Below are positions 1 to 9,725 of a stretch of DNA of 64,000 nt, piece by piece. This DNA comes from Myroides guanonis (lineage in GTDB: Bacteria > Bacteroidota > Bacteroidia > Flavobacteriales > Flavobacteriaceae): the NCBI RefSeq assembly GCF_900114085.1, contig NZ_FORU01000001.1, positions 62,001 to 126,000 of the forward strand, read 5' to 3'. The notes under the pieces are model-generated. The model did no database searches and was not told the DNA's origin. It saw only the letters and a list, made by a program, of their open reading frames with translations. The translations under genes and the position numbers were made by a program. The first letter of the stretch is position 1. Each line of letters opens with the position of its first letter.

Positions 1-202
1 AATTTATATTTTAAGTAATTTTTATATGTTTAATTGTTGTTTTTGTTAAGCATATCTTTTTGTTTGAGACTTTGTGTGTCTACTCAGTTTTATAGGTATT
101 ATTCTATAGTTGTTTTTTTAATAGCTGTTTAATTGTTAATTATTTAAAAGTATGATTTTACGAATAAGTTAAAATTAACAGTATAAAAAGTTTTGAATTT
201 GT

Positions 203-210
203 TATATTTG
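203..210 (+). promoter_or_regulatory. Bacteroidota -7 promoter box for the giant adhesin
   Basis: TATATTTG matches the Bacteroidota -7 consensus TAnnTTTG and lies 30 bp before the start codon at 241. No clear -33 TTG at the expected spacing was found. The rest of 1-202 is very AT-rich with no other recognisable element. Confidence 0.5.
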
Positions 211-240
211 AGTATTAACTCAATGAAATAAGACTATAGT

Positions 241-3200
241 ATGAGGAACTTTACTTTGTATTTTAACAAATTTATGATTGTATTATTGCTATTGATAATT
301 CATAATGGCTATGCAATACCATCATCGATTGAATATCGAGAATATAACTCGAATTGGTTGCAGAAAAGTTTTGCACCAGGATTATTTTTACAACCTTATT
401 ATGCGTTTGAAAATAATGAAAGCATTAATGTAGCAGCTGCTGGAAGTTCTCTTTTTTCCGATGATTTTGAAGGTGCTACCACAAATTGGACTTTTATTAA
501 TAGTGTCCAAAATGGTTGGTTTATTGGAACAGCTACCAAAAATGGAGGAACTAAATCCATGTATGTTTCTGATGATAAAGGCATTTCTAATAGTTATTCA
601 TTAACTACTTCAGTTTCTTTTGCGGTAAGTAAAGCTATTTCTATTCCAGTTAGTACATCAGATGTTAGTTTGACTTATGATTGGAAAGGGGAAGGAGAGG
701 GGACAGCAAGCTATTTATATGATTATCTTGAAGTCTGGATAGTAGACGAAAGTTTTACCCCAACGGCTGGTACTAAAATGAATACAACTAAAGGGAAACT
801 ATTAAAAGGGCCTTCACTTAAACAAGCTACTTGGAAAACGGAATTTTTAGTGACTGATGTTAGTATTTATGCTGGAAAAAAGATAAAGATTGTTTTTCAA
901 TGGGCAAATGATTTTAATAGCTTTTATCCACCTGCAGCGGCAATTGATAATGTAGAGATTGAAACTATTTCATGCTCTTCTCCCAAAGACATGAAGGCTG
1001 GGGCTATTAATACTGATAGTGCAGATGTTACTTGGGTTGGACCTAATGGATATCTTGACAACAACTATGAGCTTTTTATTAATACGACTGACAATAGCCC
1101 TAGTGGTTCGTCAACTATTATAAGTGTAAATAATGCACTTACTTATAGTTTTAAAGGCCTAGTTCCTAATCAAAGCTATTTTGTTTGGTATAGAACTGTA
1201 TGCAGTCCTACAGATAAAAGTTATTGGACTGGACCATATCAGTTTAGAACACCTTGTGTATTGTTAAATCTTCCATTTTTAGAAGGTTTTGACACTACTT
1301 CTAGTACAATATATTGTTGGACTATAATAGATAATAATAAGGACGAAACCACCTCTAATAATATTTGGAGAACATCAACTTCATTTAAAGATGGTACTCA
1401 TTCCATGTATTTTTATGGTAATTCAACTTCTCCAAAACACGATGATTGGTTAATTTCTCCGACATTTAAAGTCGATTCTACCAAAACATATCGATTAAAG
1501 TATCACTATAAGACATCAACATCTTATAAAAATGATTTTGAAGTCAAACTTTCTAATTCAGGCGTTGGAGTTAGTGATTTTACTACTACGTTAATATCTA
1601 AGAAAGGACACAGTAGCAGTGATTGGGATGAAGAGCGTTATTTCATGACTGGAATTGAAGGGGAAATTAATATCGCTTGGTTGGTAAACACAGTTAAGAG
1701 TGGTACATATCTCTATTTGGATAATATATCGCTAGAAGAAGTAAATTGTACGGAAGCATTTGATTTATCTTCTAAAGATATAAAATCAGATAGAGCTACT
1801 ATAATATGGCAAGACAATAAGAATTCTTCATGGGAATATTCCATCCAAGAGAAAGATGACGGAGAACCTATAAGTGCTGGAACTCCTACAACTGTAAAAG
1901 AAGTTATAGTAGATAAAAAACAAGATGGAACTCCATTAAGTGACAATACTGAGTATGAGTACTATGTTCGTGCTAAGTGTGCTAATGGTGGTTTTAGTGA
2001 TTGGATAGGACCATTTGTTTTTAGAACTACTTGTAAGGCATTAATAACTCCATTTACTGAAACCTTTGAAACAAATTCACCTACACTAGATTGTTGGAAT
2101 ATATTAGATAATAATGGAGATGGGATATCATCAGGAACTAATAAATGGAGACTATATAATTCAACTTATGCTGCAAATCAAGGAAGTTATAGTATGTATT
2201 TTTATGGAACTAGTACTTCTACTAATCATGATGACTGGTTGGTGTCACCAACAGTGCAAATGAACAGTTCTTTTGTATACAGATTAACCTATTATTTTAA
2301 AACAAGTAGCTCAACTACTTATAATATCGAGTTTGAGGTAGTGCTGTCTACAGATGGAATAGACACTAAAAAGTTCACAACGGTTTTAGAACCTAAGACC
2401 GTTTATAAAACAGATAATTATGAAAAGAGAACTGTTTATATAACTGGGATAACAGGTGATGCTAATATAGCATGGCATGTGATGTCAAAAGGAACTACCT
2501 ATGTTTATATAGATGATGTAAGTATCGAGAAAATGGATTGTATCGGACCTGAAGATGATGTGATTACTAAAGAAGTAAAAAAGGATGAGGCTACGTTTAC
2601 TTGGGAAGATGATAAAAATAGTCAATGGGAATATTATGTTCAAGAAGCTGGTGGAACTCTTCCAGTAGGTAGTGGGAGTTTAGCAAATAAAAAAGAAATA
2701 ACAGTTAAAAAACATAATGATTTAGGGGGAGGTAATCTAAAACCAAACACTGAATATGAATTTTATTTGCGTTCTACTTGTGGACCAGGTAAAACTAGTG
2801 GATGGATAGGGCCAATTACATTTAGAACCTTGTGTGACGAGTTTAATCTTCCATTCTGGGAAGGATTTAATACGGATTCTGAAACTTTAAGCTGTTGGAC
2901 TATCGTTGATGGAAATAATGATGCTACTGAATCTGCTACAAGTAGTAATAGATGGAGAGCTTATCAAACAACTGGTTCTTATGAAGGCGATCAATCGATG
3001 TATTATTATGGCTCACAGTCAGATGTAACTAAAAAACCTCATAACGATTGGTTGATATCTCCTACATTTAATTTTGATGCAACTAAAATATATCGTATAA
3101 GGTATCATTACAAAACTTCAACAAGTTCATCCGATACATATGAGTATGAACATGAAGTAATGTTGTCTAAAGCGGGTATAGATCTTGACAAATTCACTAC

Positions 3201-6200
3201 GACAGTCGTTGCAAGGAAAAAATATGCTCCAGGTTCAAATTATATTGAGAAAAAGGAATTCATTTCTGGTGTTGGCGGAAAGGTAAATATTGGTTGGCAT
3301 GTTACTTCTAATGCTAATTATACTACTTTATATGTTGATAACGTTTTTGTAGAAGAAGTTAGTTGTCCGGAGCCAATCGATTTAGACGTTAAAGATGAGA
3401 AAGAAACAGAAGCAACTATTTTCTGGAAGGATAATTTCGGTTCAGACTGGGAGTATTATGTAGTAAAAGCCGGTGGGGCTGTACCAACAGGAAATGGTAC
3501 CCCTACAAAAAATAAAGAAGTAAAAATTACTCAAGACAGTAATGGAAATGTGTTAACACATACAACTGTATATGAATATTATGTCAGAACCATTTGTAGT
3601 CTCGAAGAACAAAGTGAATGGTCAGGGCCTTATTTGTTTAAAACCGCTTGTGGGGTATTCGACACACCATTCTGGGAAGGCTTTAATACAGGATCTGTTA
3701 CTTTAGACTGTTGGTCTGTTATTGATGAAAATGCAGATGCAGGAATGTCTACTACCTCAAATATTTGGACAACTTCAACTACAAGGTTTGAAGGATCTCA
3801 TAGTGCCCATTTTTATGGATCTCAAAAGGAAGAAGATAAACGTCCTCATAACGATTGGTTGATGACACCGAGAATCAAGTTTGAAGCTGGTAAAAAATAC
3901 CGTTTAAAATATAATTATAGAACAACTTCTACAACGAGCTATGATTATGAGTTTGCTGTTTTAATGTCTACTACAGGTACCAATAGCACAGCTAATTATA
4001 CGCAAGTTATTGTTCCTAAGAAGAAGTATGATCCTAGCACGGAATGGAAGGAAGAATATTTATTTATTGATGGTGTAAATGCAGATGTAAGTTTAGCATG
4101 GCAAGTTACCTCTTCAAGTCAATATACTTATTTGTACATAGATAATGTTTCGATAGAGGAAGTTACAGGATGCCCTGAACCACTTCCTACAAGTATGGGT
4201 GTAAAAGATATTGAAGCTAAAAAAGTGACTTTATTTTGGGATGATGCTTTTGGAGCAACAGCTTGGGAATACTATATTCAAGAAGCGGGTAAAGCATCAC
4301 CGATAGGTTCTGGTACAGCTTCTACTACAAAAGAAACAATTGTAACCATAGATGGAAAAGGAAATCCTTTTACTCCTAACACAGAGTATGAATTTTATGT
4401 TCGCACAAATTGTGGGAATGGAACTTATAGTATATGGCAAGGACCTATTAAATTTATAACAGGTTGTGATATTTATACAATTCCATATTATGAGAATTTT
4501 GATAAATTAGAAAAGACATACCGTTGTTGGACCATTATCGATGGAAATGCCGATGCTACTTCTCCTACGGGAAATAATATTTGGAGAACATATGATATAG
4601 CTTCTGGTGTTTATGAAGGAGATCAAGCTATGTATTTCTATGGAACCACTGGACAGACGCATGATGATTGGTTGGTTTCTCCTACCATTAAGATGGATCC
4701 AGGTATGTATGTTTTAAAATATCACTATAGAAGTTCTGCATCTTATAATAATGAATTTGAAGTGTTGATGTCTTCTCAAGGTATTGATACTACGAAATTC
4801 ACGACTACAGTACTTCCAACGAAAGTATATAAAAATGGGAACTACGAAGAAGAAGTTACGTTTTTCAATGGTGTTTCTGGGGATATTAATTTAGCATGGC
4901 ATGTAAAATCGGTTGGTACTACATATGTATATTTAGATAAAATCACCTTGAAAAAAGTAGATACATGTCCAGAGCCATATTATGTGAAAATAACTGGTCA
5001 AACAGCGACTACTATTGATTTAGAATGGCAACAAGATGGAGGAATTACTTCATGGGAAGTTCTTGTAGTGGATTATGGACAAGATGAAACTGCTACGCCA
5101 ATCCAAACAACTACTGTAACAGGAACTCCAAAAACGACTTTAACTGGTTTTACTGGAGGAAAGGCTTATACGATTTTTGTGAGAGCTAAGTGTACAGATG
5201 GTAAATCAAACAGTGATTGGTCTACTAAGGTTATTTTTGGTACTAAGGTTGATGGTAATGATATTTGTTCAGGAGCATTTACTATTCCTGTGAATGATGG
5301 TAAGGAGTGTTTAGAAACAGTTTCAGGATCATTTATTAAAATGGCTAATGAAAAAACTATCGATTCTCCATCTTGTAATACATTTTTAAAGAAAGATGTA
5401 TGGTTTGAGTTTACAGCAAATAGAGATACACATGCGTTGAAAATTTTAGATTGGATAAATTTATCTGGGACTACAGTAACTACAATTTATGGAGCTATTT
5501 ATGATCAGCCTTGTACTTCTATAACGAATACTGCGCTAGAATGTTTTACGCTTAGTTCGACCTCTAATTTTAAAGCGTTTAAAAATTTAATTTCGGGTCA
5601 AAAATATTATATAAGATTAGGAATCAATGATAATGTATATACACCAGATATTGATCATATATTTAATTTGTGTATTACTTCTCCAGATTATTTATATGTA
5701 AGTCCTCATGGAGAAGATTATACTGCAGAAGAATTAGTAAAAGATGTTTTCGTTAAGTCTAATTGTGACTTGGTTTCAAATGTAACTTATCAAGTTGGAG
5801 ACGGTAGTCCTGCTACCACTTCTATAAATACTTTAGGATATTTTAATCAAAATAATACAGAGTTTCCATTTAAAGAAGGAATTGTATTGTCTACTAGTGA
5901 GGTAAAATTTGTTTCCGGCCCTTTTAATGGGGCATATGCTGATAGAGGGAAGAACCCTTACAGATGGACAGGTGATAAGGATATCAACGACGCTATTAAT
6001 GCTGCTGGAGGTGGACCTACTGAAAGTAAAAGGGTGACTCAATTAGAGTTTGATTTTATCCCAATTAAAGATTCTATTAAGTTTGAGTATTTGTTTACAT
6101 CTAACAGTTATGTTAAAGGGTGTACCTATGATTGTGGAGTTGGAGCTTTATTTGCAGCTTGGTTAATTGACACAACAACAGGAGAGGGAATTAATTTAGC

Positions 6201-7752
6201 AAAAATTAAAGGAACCGATATCCCAATTGCATTGAATACCATTAGAGATGCAGACAAATCTGGTGTTACTTGTGGAAGTGTTAACCCTGAGTATTATTGG
6301 AAACATTATGAGAATGGTATAGATGAACCATCAGAATCTCCTATTGATTTTGTAGGAATGACTAAAGCTATGGAATCTGATAAGTATTATGTAGTTCCTG
6401 GGCGTAAATACCATATTAAACTAGCTGTAATGGACTTTTGTACTACTCAGTCTCACTCTTCTGCTGTGTTTTTTAATGCAGGTAGTTTCGATTTAGGTGA
6501 TTTAGATTTAGGTGCAGATTTATTAGTAGAGAATGGAAATGCTTTATGTGGTGGAGAATGCGTTACGATTAAGTCTGGCCTTGGTGAGGAGAATGTAAAT
6601 ATCACTTGGTATAAAGATGGTGAGGTTATTCCTGGAGCAACAGAACCTAATTATGAAGCTTGTGAATCTGGAGTTTACAAAGTTGTGGGTGAGTATCCTG
6701 AAATCAATTGTTCGGTTATTGGAGAAAAAATAATTGAAATTTTCCCTCCTATTTCAGTGGTAGTTAAGAAACCAAATCATATTGATTTGTGTCTGAACTC
6801 ACTAGTACCAATTGTTTTGAACCTTGATGATCAAGAAGATGAAATGTTCATAAACGTAAATAGAGAAGATTATAAAACCACTTATTATCTAGATTTAGCA
6901 GAAGCAGAACAAGGAAGTGATAACTTTATTGATCCTAAATATGCTTATGATACTGATCAAGGAGGAATTAGCATATTCATACGTATAGATGATTTGCGGA
7001 CTGATTGTTTTGAGATTTTTGAGTTAATTATTAAAGTTTCGAAAGGAGAAGTTCCTAATAAACCAGAAGACGTTGTAATATGTGCTAGTTATACCTTACC
7101 TACCTTAGAGGAAAACCAGTATTATTATACTGAATCCGCAGCTAAAGGGGTCGAATATAAAGCGGGAGATGTATTGGATGTTCCAGGTGAACACACTATT
7201 TACATCCTACAACGAAATGGTGATGAAGGTTGTTATGAGGAGGTTTTCTTTAATGTTTCTATCACGGGAGATGTTAAAGCAGACATCTTTGAAGATGCAG
7301 TTAGGGATTGTATTTTGTATGTATTAAACCCACTTTCAGAAAACAATAGTTATTATACTAAATCAGGTGGTCCTAATGGAGATGGTGTTAGACTAATTCC
7401 AGGTACTGTCGTTGGAACTACTCAAACAATTTATGTTTATGCTAGCTCAGAAGATGGTTTGTGTGTGGATGAAAGTAGTTTCTCTATTAGATACGAAGAT
7501 TGTCCAATTCAAAAAGGAATTTCTCCAAACGGAGATGGGGTTAACGACCAATTTGACTTAAGCTCTCATTCAGTACAAGACTTAAAAATCTATAACCGAT
7601 ACGGTGCTGAGGTTTATTCTTATGGATTTGGATATACCAATCAATGGGTTGGGCAAGATAAGAATGGCAATGGACTACCTGATGGAACTTATTATTATGT
7701 AGTATTATCACATAATAAGATTCGTACGGGTTGGGTTCAAATTAATAGATAA
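241..7752 (+). CDS. Giant secreted repeat protein, choice-of-anchor J/FnIII repeats, T9SS type B sorting domain
   Basis: Predicted cell-surface or secreted adhesin-like protein of 2503 aa. A signal peptide covers about residues 1-25. A degenerate choice-of-anchor J (MAM-like) domain lies at about 70-244 and an FnIII-like domain follows. Then come five homologous units of about 260-272 aa, each a beta-jelly-roll opening C-x(4-5)-PF/PY-x-E-x-F and containing a HDDWL/HNDWL motif, followed by an FnIII domain with a W-E-Y motif. Unit starts are near residues 339, 598, 865, 1137 and 1409. A Cys-rich domain lies at about 1672-1815, a choice-of-anchor L domain at about 1820-2085, and an Ig-like segment at about 2090-2180. 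The C-terminus from about 2421 (ISPNGDGVND motif) is the gliding-motility-associated, type B T9SS sorting domain, so export by the type IX system is inferred. The ligand is unknown. Confidence 0.9.
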   Translation: MRNFTLYFNKFMIVLLLLIIHNGYAIPSSIEYREYNSNWLQKSFAPGLFLQPYYAFENNESINVAAAGSSLFSDDFEGATTNWTFINSVQNGWFIGTATKNGGTKSMYVSDDKGISNSYSLTTSVSFAVSKAISIPVSTSDVSLTYDWKGEGEGTASYLYDYLEVWIVDESFTPTAGTKMNTTKGKLLKGPSLKQATWKTEFLVTDVSIYAGKKIKIVFQWANDFNSFYPPAAAIDNVEIETISCSSPKDMKAGAINTDSADVTWVGPNGYLDNNYELFINTTDNSPSGSSTIISVNNALTYSFKGLVPNQSYFVWYRTVCSPTDKSYWTGPYQFRTPCVLLNLPFLEGFDTTSSTIYCWTIIDNNKDETTSNNIWRTSTSFKDGTHSMYFYGNSTSPKHDDWLISPTFKVDSTKTYRLKYHYKTSTSYKNDFEVKLSNSGVGVSDFTTTLISKKGHSSSDWDEERYFMTGIEGEINIAWLVNTVKSGTYLYLDNISLEEVNCTEAFDLSSKDIKSDRATIIWQDNKNSSWEYSIQEKDDGEPISAGTPTTVKEVIVDKKQDGTPLSDNTEYEYYVRAKCANGGFSDWIGPFVFRTTCKALITPFTETFETNSPTLDCWNILDNNGDGISSGTNKWRLYNSTYAANQGSYSMYFYGTSTSTNHDDWLVSPTVQMNSSFVYRLTYYFKTSSSTTYNIEFEVVLSTDGIDTKKFTTVLEPKTVYKTDNYEKRTVYITGITGDANIAWHVMSKGTTYVYIDDVSIEKMDCIGPEDDVITKEVKKDEATFTWEDDKNSQWEYYVQEAGGTLPVGSGSLANKKEITVKKHNDLGGGNLKPNTEYEFYLRSTCGPGKTSGWIGPITFRTLCDEFNLPFWEGFNTDSETLSCWTIVDGNNDATESATSSNRWRAYQTTGSYEGDQSMYYYGSQSDVTKKPHNDWLISPTFNFDATKIYRIRYHYKTSTSSSDTYEYEHEVMLSKAGIDLDKFTTTVVARKKYAPGSNYIEKKEFISGVGGKVNIGWHVTSNANYTTLYVDNVFVEEVSCPEPIDLDVKDEKETEATIFWKDNFGSDWEYYVVKAGGAVPTGNGTPTKNKEVKITQDSNGNVLTHTTVYEYYVRTICSLEEQSEWSGPYLFKTACGVFDTPFWEGFNTGSVTLDCWSVIDENADAGMSTTSNIWTTSTTRFEGSHSAHFYGSQKEEDKRPHNDWLMTPRIKFEAGKKYRLKYNYRTTSTTSYDYEFAVLMSTTGTNSTANYTQVIVPKKKYDPSTEWKEEYLFIDGVNADVSLAWQVTSSSQYTYLYIDNVSIEEVTGCPEPLPTSMGVKDIEAKKVTLFWDDAFGATAWEYYIQEAGKASPIGSGTASTTKETIVTIDGKGNPFTPNTEYEFYVRTNCGNGTYSIWQGPIKFITGCDIYTIPYYENFDKLEKTYRCWTIIDGNADATSPTGNNIWRTYDIASGVYEGDQAMYFYGTTGQTHDDWLVSPTIKMDPGMYVLKYHYRSSASYNNEFEVLMSSQGIDTTKFTTTVLPTKVYKNGNYEEEVTFFNGVSGDINLAWHVKSVGTTYVYLDKITLKKVDTCPEPYYVKITGQTATTIDLEWQQDGGITSWEVLVVDYGQDETATPIQTTTVTGTPKTTLTGFTGGKAYTIFVRAKCTDGKSNSDWSTKVIFGTKVDGNDICSGAFTIPVNDGKECLETVSGSFIKMANEKTIDSPSCNTFLKKDVWFEFTANRDTHALKILDWINLSGTTVTTIYGAIYDQPCTSITNTALECFTLSSTSNFKAFKNLISGQKYYIRLGINDNVYTPDIDHIFNLCITSPDYLYVSPHGEDYTAEELVKDVFVKSNCDLVSNVTYQVGDGSPATTSINTLGYFNQNNTEFPFKEGIVLSTSEVKFVSGPFNGAYADRGKNPYRWTGDKDINDAINAAGGGPTESKRVTQLEFDFIPIKDSIKFEYLFTSNSYVKGCTYDCGVGALFAAWLIDTTTGEGINLAKIKGTDIPIALNTIRDADKSGVTCGSVNPEYYWKHYENGIDEPSESPIDFVGMTKAMESDKYYVVPGRKYHIKLAVMDFCTTQSHSSAVFFNAGSFDLGDLDLGADLLVENGNALCGGECVTIKSGLGEENVNITWYKDGEVIPGATEPNYEACESGVYKVVGEYPEINCSVIGEKIIEIFPPISVVVKKPNHIDLCLNSLVPIVLNLDDQEDEMFINVNREDYKTTYYLDLAEAEQGSDNFIDPKYAYDTDQGGISIFIRIDDLRTDCFEIFELIIKVSKGEVPNKPEDVVICASYTLPTLEENQYYYTESAAKGVEYKAGDVLDVPGEHTIYILQRNGDEGCYEEVFFNVSITGDVKADIFEDAVRDCILYVLNPLSENNSYYTKSGGPNGDGVRLIPGTVVGTTQTIYVYASSEDGLCVDESSFSIRYEDCPIQKGISPNGDGVNDQFDLSSHSVQDLKIYNRYGAEVYSYGFGYTNQWVGQDKNGNGLPDGTYYYVVLSHNKIRTGWVQINR

Positions 7753-7769
7753 TTTAAATTAAAACTATT

Positions 7770-7805
7770 GAAAGCGGGGAGATTTACAATACCCGCTTTC
7801 TAATT
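7770..7805 (+). terminator. Terminator-like hairpin after the giant adhesin
   Basis: A perfect 9-bp stem (GAAAGCGGG at 7770-7778 with CCCGCTTTC at 7792-7800) begins 18 bp after the stop codon. The T-tract after it is weak. Confidence 0.6.
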
Positions 7806-7923
7806 ATAATGATGAATTAAAAGAGATTGTGTTTGTAGAACGTTTTCTGAGTACAGATTACTTAAATATAATCAAGATTCTTTTAGTGTTTCAGTGTAAT
7901 ATTTTAGTCAATATTTGAAACTT

Positions 7924-7955
7924 AAAGCTACTCCTAAAGGGGTAGCTTTTTTATT
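7924..7955 (+). terminator. Rho-independent terminator
   Basis: An 11-bp stem (AAAGCTACTCC at 7924-7934 with GGGGTAGCTTT at 7939-7949, one G-T pair) is followed by a T-rich tail on the plus strand. It may back up the hairpin at 7770 or end a short RNA from the 120 bp in between, for which I see no other evidence. Confidence 0.7.
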
Positions 7956-8009
7956 TTATAGACTTATTTACACCATTTTTAAAATCCCAAAAGAGACTAT
8001 ATGAGATAA

Positions 8010-8444
8010 TTAAAGCTTCATTCTCAAGATCGGATAGTCTTTACCTAAATCATCTTTCTCGGTTCGCTCAAAAGTTTTAAAACCAAAATTTAGATAGAAT
8101 TCATAAGCATTTTTATTTTGTTCATTTACATCAACGCAAGTTGCATTCAAGGAACTACACGCGAATTGGAGTAGTCGTTTCCCCAATCCTTGACCAATAT
8201 AATCAGGATGTAAAAACAACATTTCTATTTTAGCCCCATCAATACCAATAAAACCAATTAAAGATTTAGAATCCCATAAACAGTGCACTTCGAATTGAGA
8301 AAAATCCATAGAATAAAGAAAGTTGCGTATTTCTTCAAAATCCTGTGGTTTTAAGAAGGTATGAGTTGCTAATACCGATTTTTCCCAAACGATGAGTAGG
8401 TCTGCACGATCTTTTTCGGTGTAAGGTTCAATATGATAATTCAT
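8010..8444 (-). CDS. GNAT family N-acetyltransferase
   Basis: Small cytoplasmic acetyltransferase of 144 aa, a usual length for a single GNAT domain. The acetyl-CoA pyrophosphate-binding motif is visible at residues 79-90 (HPDYIGQGLGKR, the Q-x-x-G-x-G/A pattern). The C-terminal segment with N-x-x-A-Y-E-F-Y-x-x-x-G-F is typical of motif B. The substrate cannot be told from sequence. It is transcribed leftward, convergent with the giant adhesin, and follows the MBL-fold gene by about 63 bp, so it may be co-transcribed with it. Confidence 0.85.
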   Translation of the reverse strand: MNYHIEPYTEKDRADLLIVWEKSVLATHTFLKPQDFEEIRNFLYSMDFSQFEVHCLWDSKSLIGFIGIDGAKIEMLFLHPDYIGQGLGKRLLQFACSSLNATCVDVNEQNKNAYEFYLNFGFKTFERTEKDDLGKDYPILRMKL

Positions 8445-8507
8445 TATAGAAAGGGATTTAATTTATTGATATAAGTAGTGTTTAGAACTTTTAGAAACCC
8501 TTGTAGT

Positions 8508-9629
8508 TTATCTCCACCAATAGGTGGAATGTGAATTCATACTTTTTAAATCTACTATCTCTCCAATTAAGGGAGTAATTAGTGCTTGATTTTGTTTAAC
8601 GGCTTCATTACTTACTCTTTCTAAAGGCTCATACCAAGAGTGATTCGCCAAAACAAATTTTGATGAATGGACCGGAAATAAAATTTTAGCGTTTAAATCT
8701 TTGGTTGCTTGAACAACCTCTTCAGGCATCATATGAATGTGTTTCCAACTTAGATTGTACTGGCCATTTTCGAGAATTGCAATGTCGAATGGACCTAACT
8801 TATCACCTATTTCTTTAAAATGAGTGTCATAACCACTGTCTCCACCTAGATAAAGCTTTAGGGAGGGAGTTTCTAAGACATAGGAGGCCCAAAGCGTATT
8901 GGCAGACCAAATGCTTCGTCCAGAAAAATGTCTTGCTGGAGTTACCGTAACTTTAAAACCACCTTCTAAATCAATAGTGTCCCACCAATCCTTTTCTATA
9001 ATTTGATTTGTGGAATATCCCCAATATTCTAAATGAGATCCTACTCCTAATCCAACTATAATTTTTCCCACTTTAGGTTGCAAGGTTTTTAATGTTTTGT
9101 AGTCCATATGATCGTAATGATCATGGGAAAGAAAAAGATAGTCAATATTTGGAAGAGCTTCTGCGGTAGTTACTTCAGTACCTTTAAAAGCTTTTCCACT
9201 TCCTGGAAGTGGAGAAATGCTACCACTGAATACAGGGTCTACTAAGATGTTCTTACCGTTTAATCTGATGAAATAGGAAGAGTGACCGAACCAAATTAAG
9301 CAATTGTCTTTGTTTATCAATTTATCCCAATTCAATTCAATCGAAGGAATGTCATGGTTGGGTTTGCTTTCTTCTGATTTTTTAAAGAAAAACTCATATA
9401 AAGCGATACTAAAATTCTGTGTTATTTGTGGAGTATGGTTGGTATTTTTAAATTTCCCTTCTCTAAATTGCGGTGATTGCTTGATGCGTTCTAATCTTTT
9501 ACCTGAGGGTCTTTTACCAAATTGTGGATGAAACATATAGAGTATGCTTAAAACACTTAGAATCGCGATTAGTAACAGGCTTCTTTTAAAAAAGGTTTTT
9601 GAGCGCTTATAATTTTTCGTATTCTTCAT
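8508..9629 (-). CDS. MBL-fold metallo-hydrolase, membrane-anchored
   Basis: Zinc-dependent hydrolase of the metallo-beta-lactamase fold, 373 aa, resembling the UlaG/NAPE-PLD-like group. The metal motif HxHxDH is at residues 169-174. A D-P-V-F motif (131-134) and an ARHFSGR segment are also typical. A hydrophobic segment at about 16-33 after a basic N-terminus suggests a signal anchor or signal peptide. An in-frame ATG lies 21 bp upstream at 9650, but a TACTTTTG promoter box overlaps it, so I chose the start at 9629. In bacteria such proteins are often lipid or phosphodiester hydrolases; the substrate here is unknown. Confidence 0.85.
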   Translation of the reverse strand: MKNTKNYKRSKTFFKRSLLLIAILSVLSILYMFHPQFGKRPSGKRLERIKQSPQFREGKFKNTNHTPQITQNFSIALYEFFFKKSEESKPNHDIPSIELNWDKLINKDNCLIWFGHSSYFIRLNGKNILVDPVFSGSISPLPGSGKAFKGTEVTTAEALPNIDYLFLSHDHYDHMDYKTLKTLQPKVGKIIVGLGVGSHLEYWGYSTNQIIEKDWWDTIDLEGGFKVTVTPARHFSGRSIWSANTLWASYVLETPSLKLYLGGDSGYDTHFKEIGDKLGPFDIAILENGQYNLSWKHIHMMPEEVVQATKDLNAKILFPVHSSKFVLANHSWYEPLERVSNEAVKQNQALITPLIGEIVDLKSMNSHSTYWWR

Positions 9630-9647
9630 GTTGATTTTTATACAGTA

Positions 9648-9655
9648 CAAAAGTA
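9648..9655 (-). promoter_or_regulatory. -7 promoter box for the MBL-fold gene
   Basis: On the minus strand the sequence reads TACTTTTG, a match to TAnnTTTG, 19 bp before the ATG at 9629. It decides between the two possible starts of the downstream gene. Confidence 0.5.
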
Positions 9656-9725
9656 GTGTATAAAATAGACTTTCTATTTTTTGAAAAGCAGATTAGCTAT
9701 GCATTATGTTTTTATTGTATTATCA

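Noticed and set aside
8508..9629. Beta-lactamase resistance gene
   Set aside because: The HxHxDH motif is that of the wider MBL fold, and the overall form is UlaG/NAPE-PLD-like, not a class B beta-lactamase.
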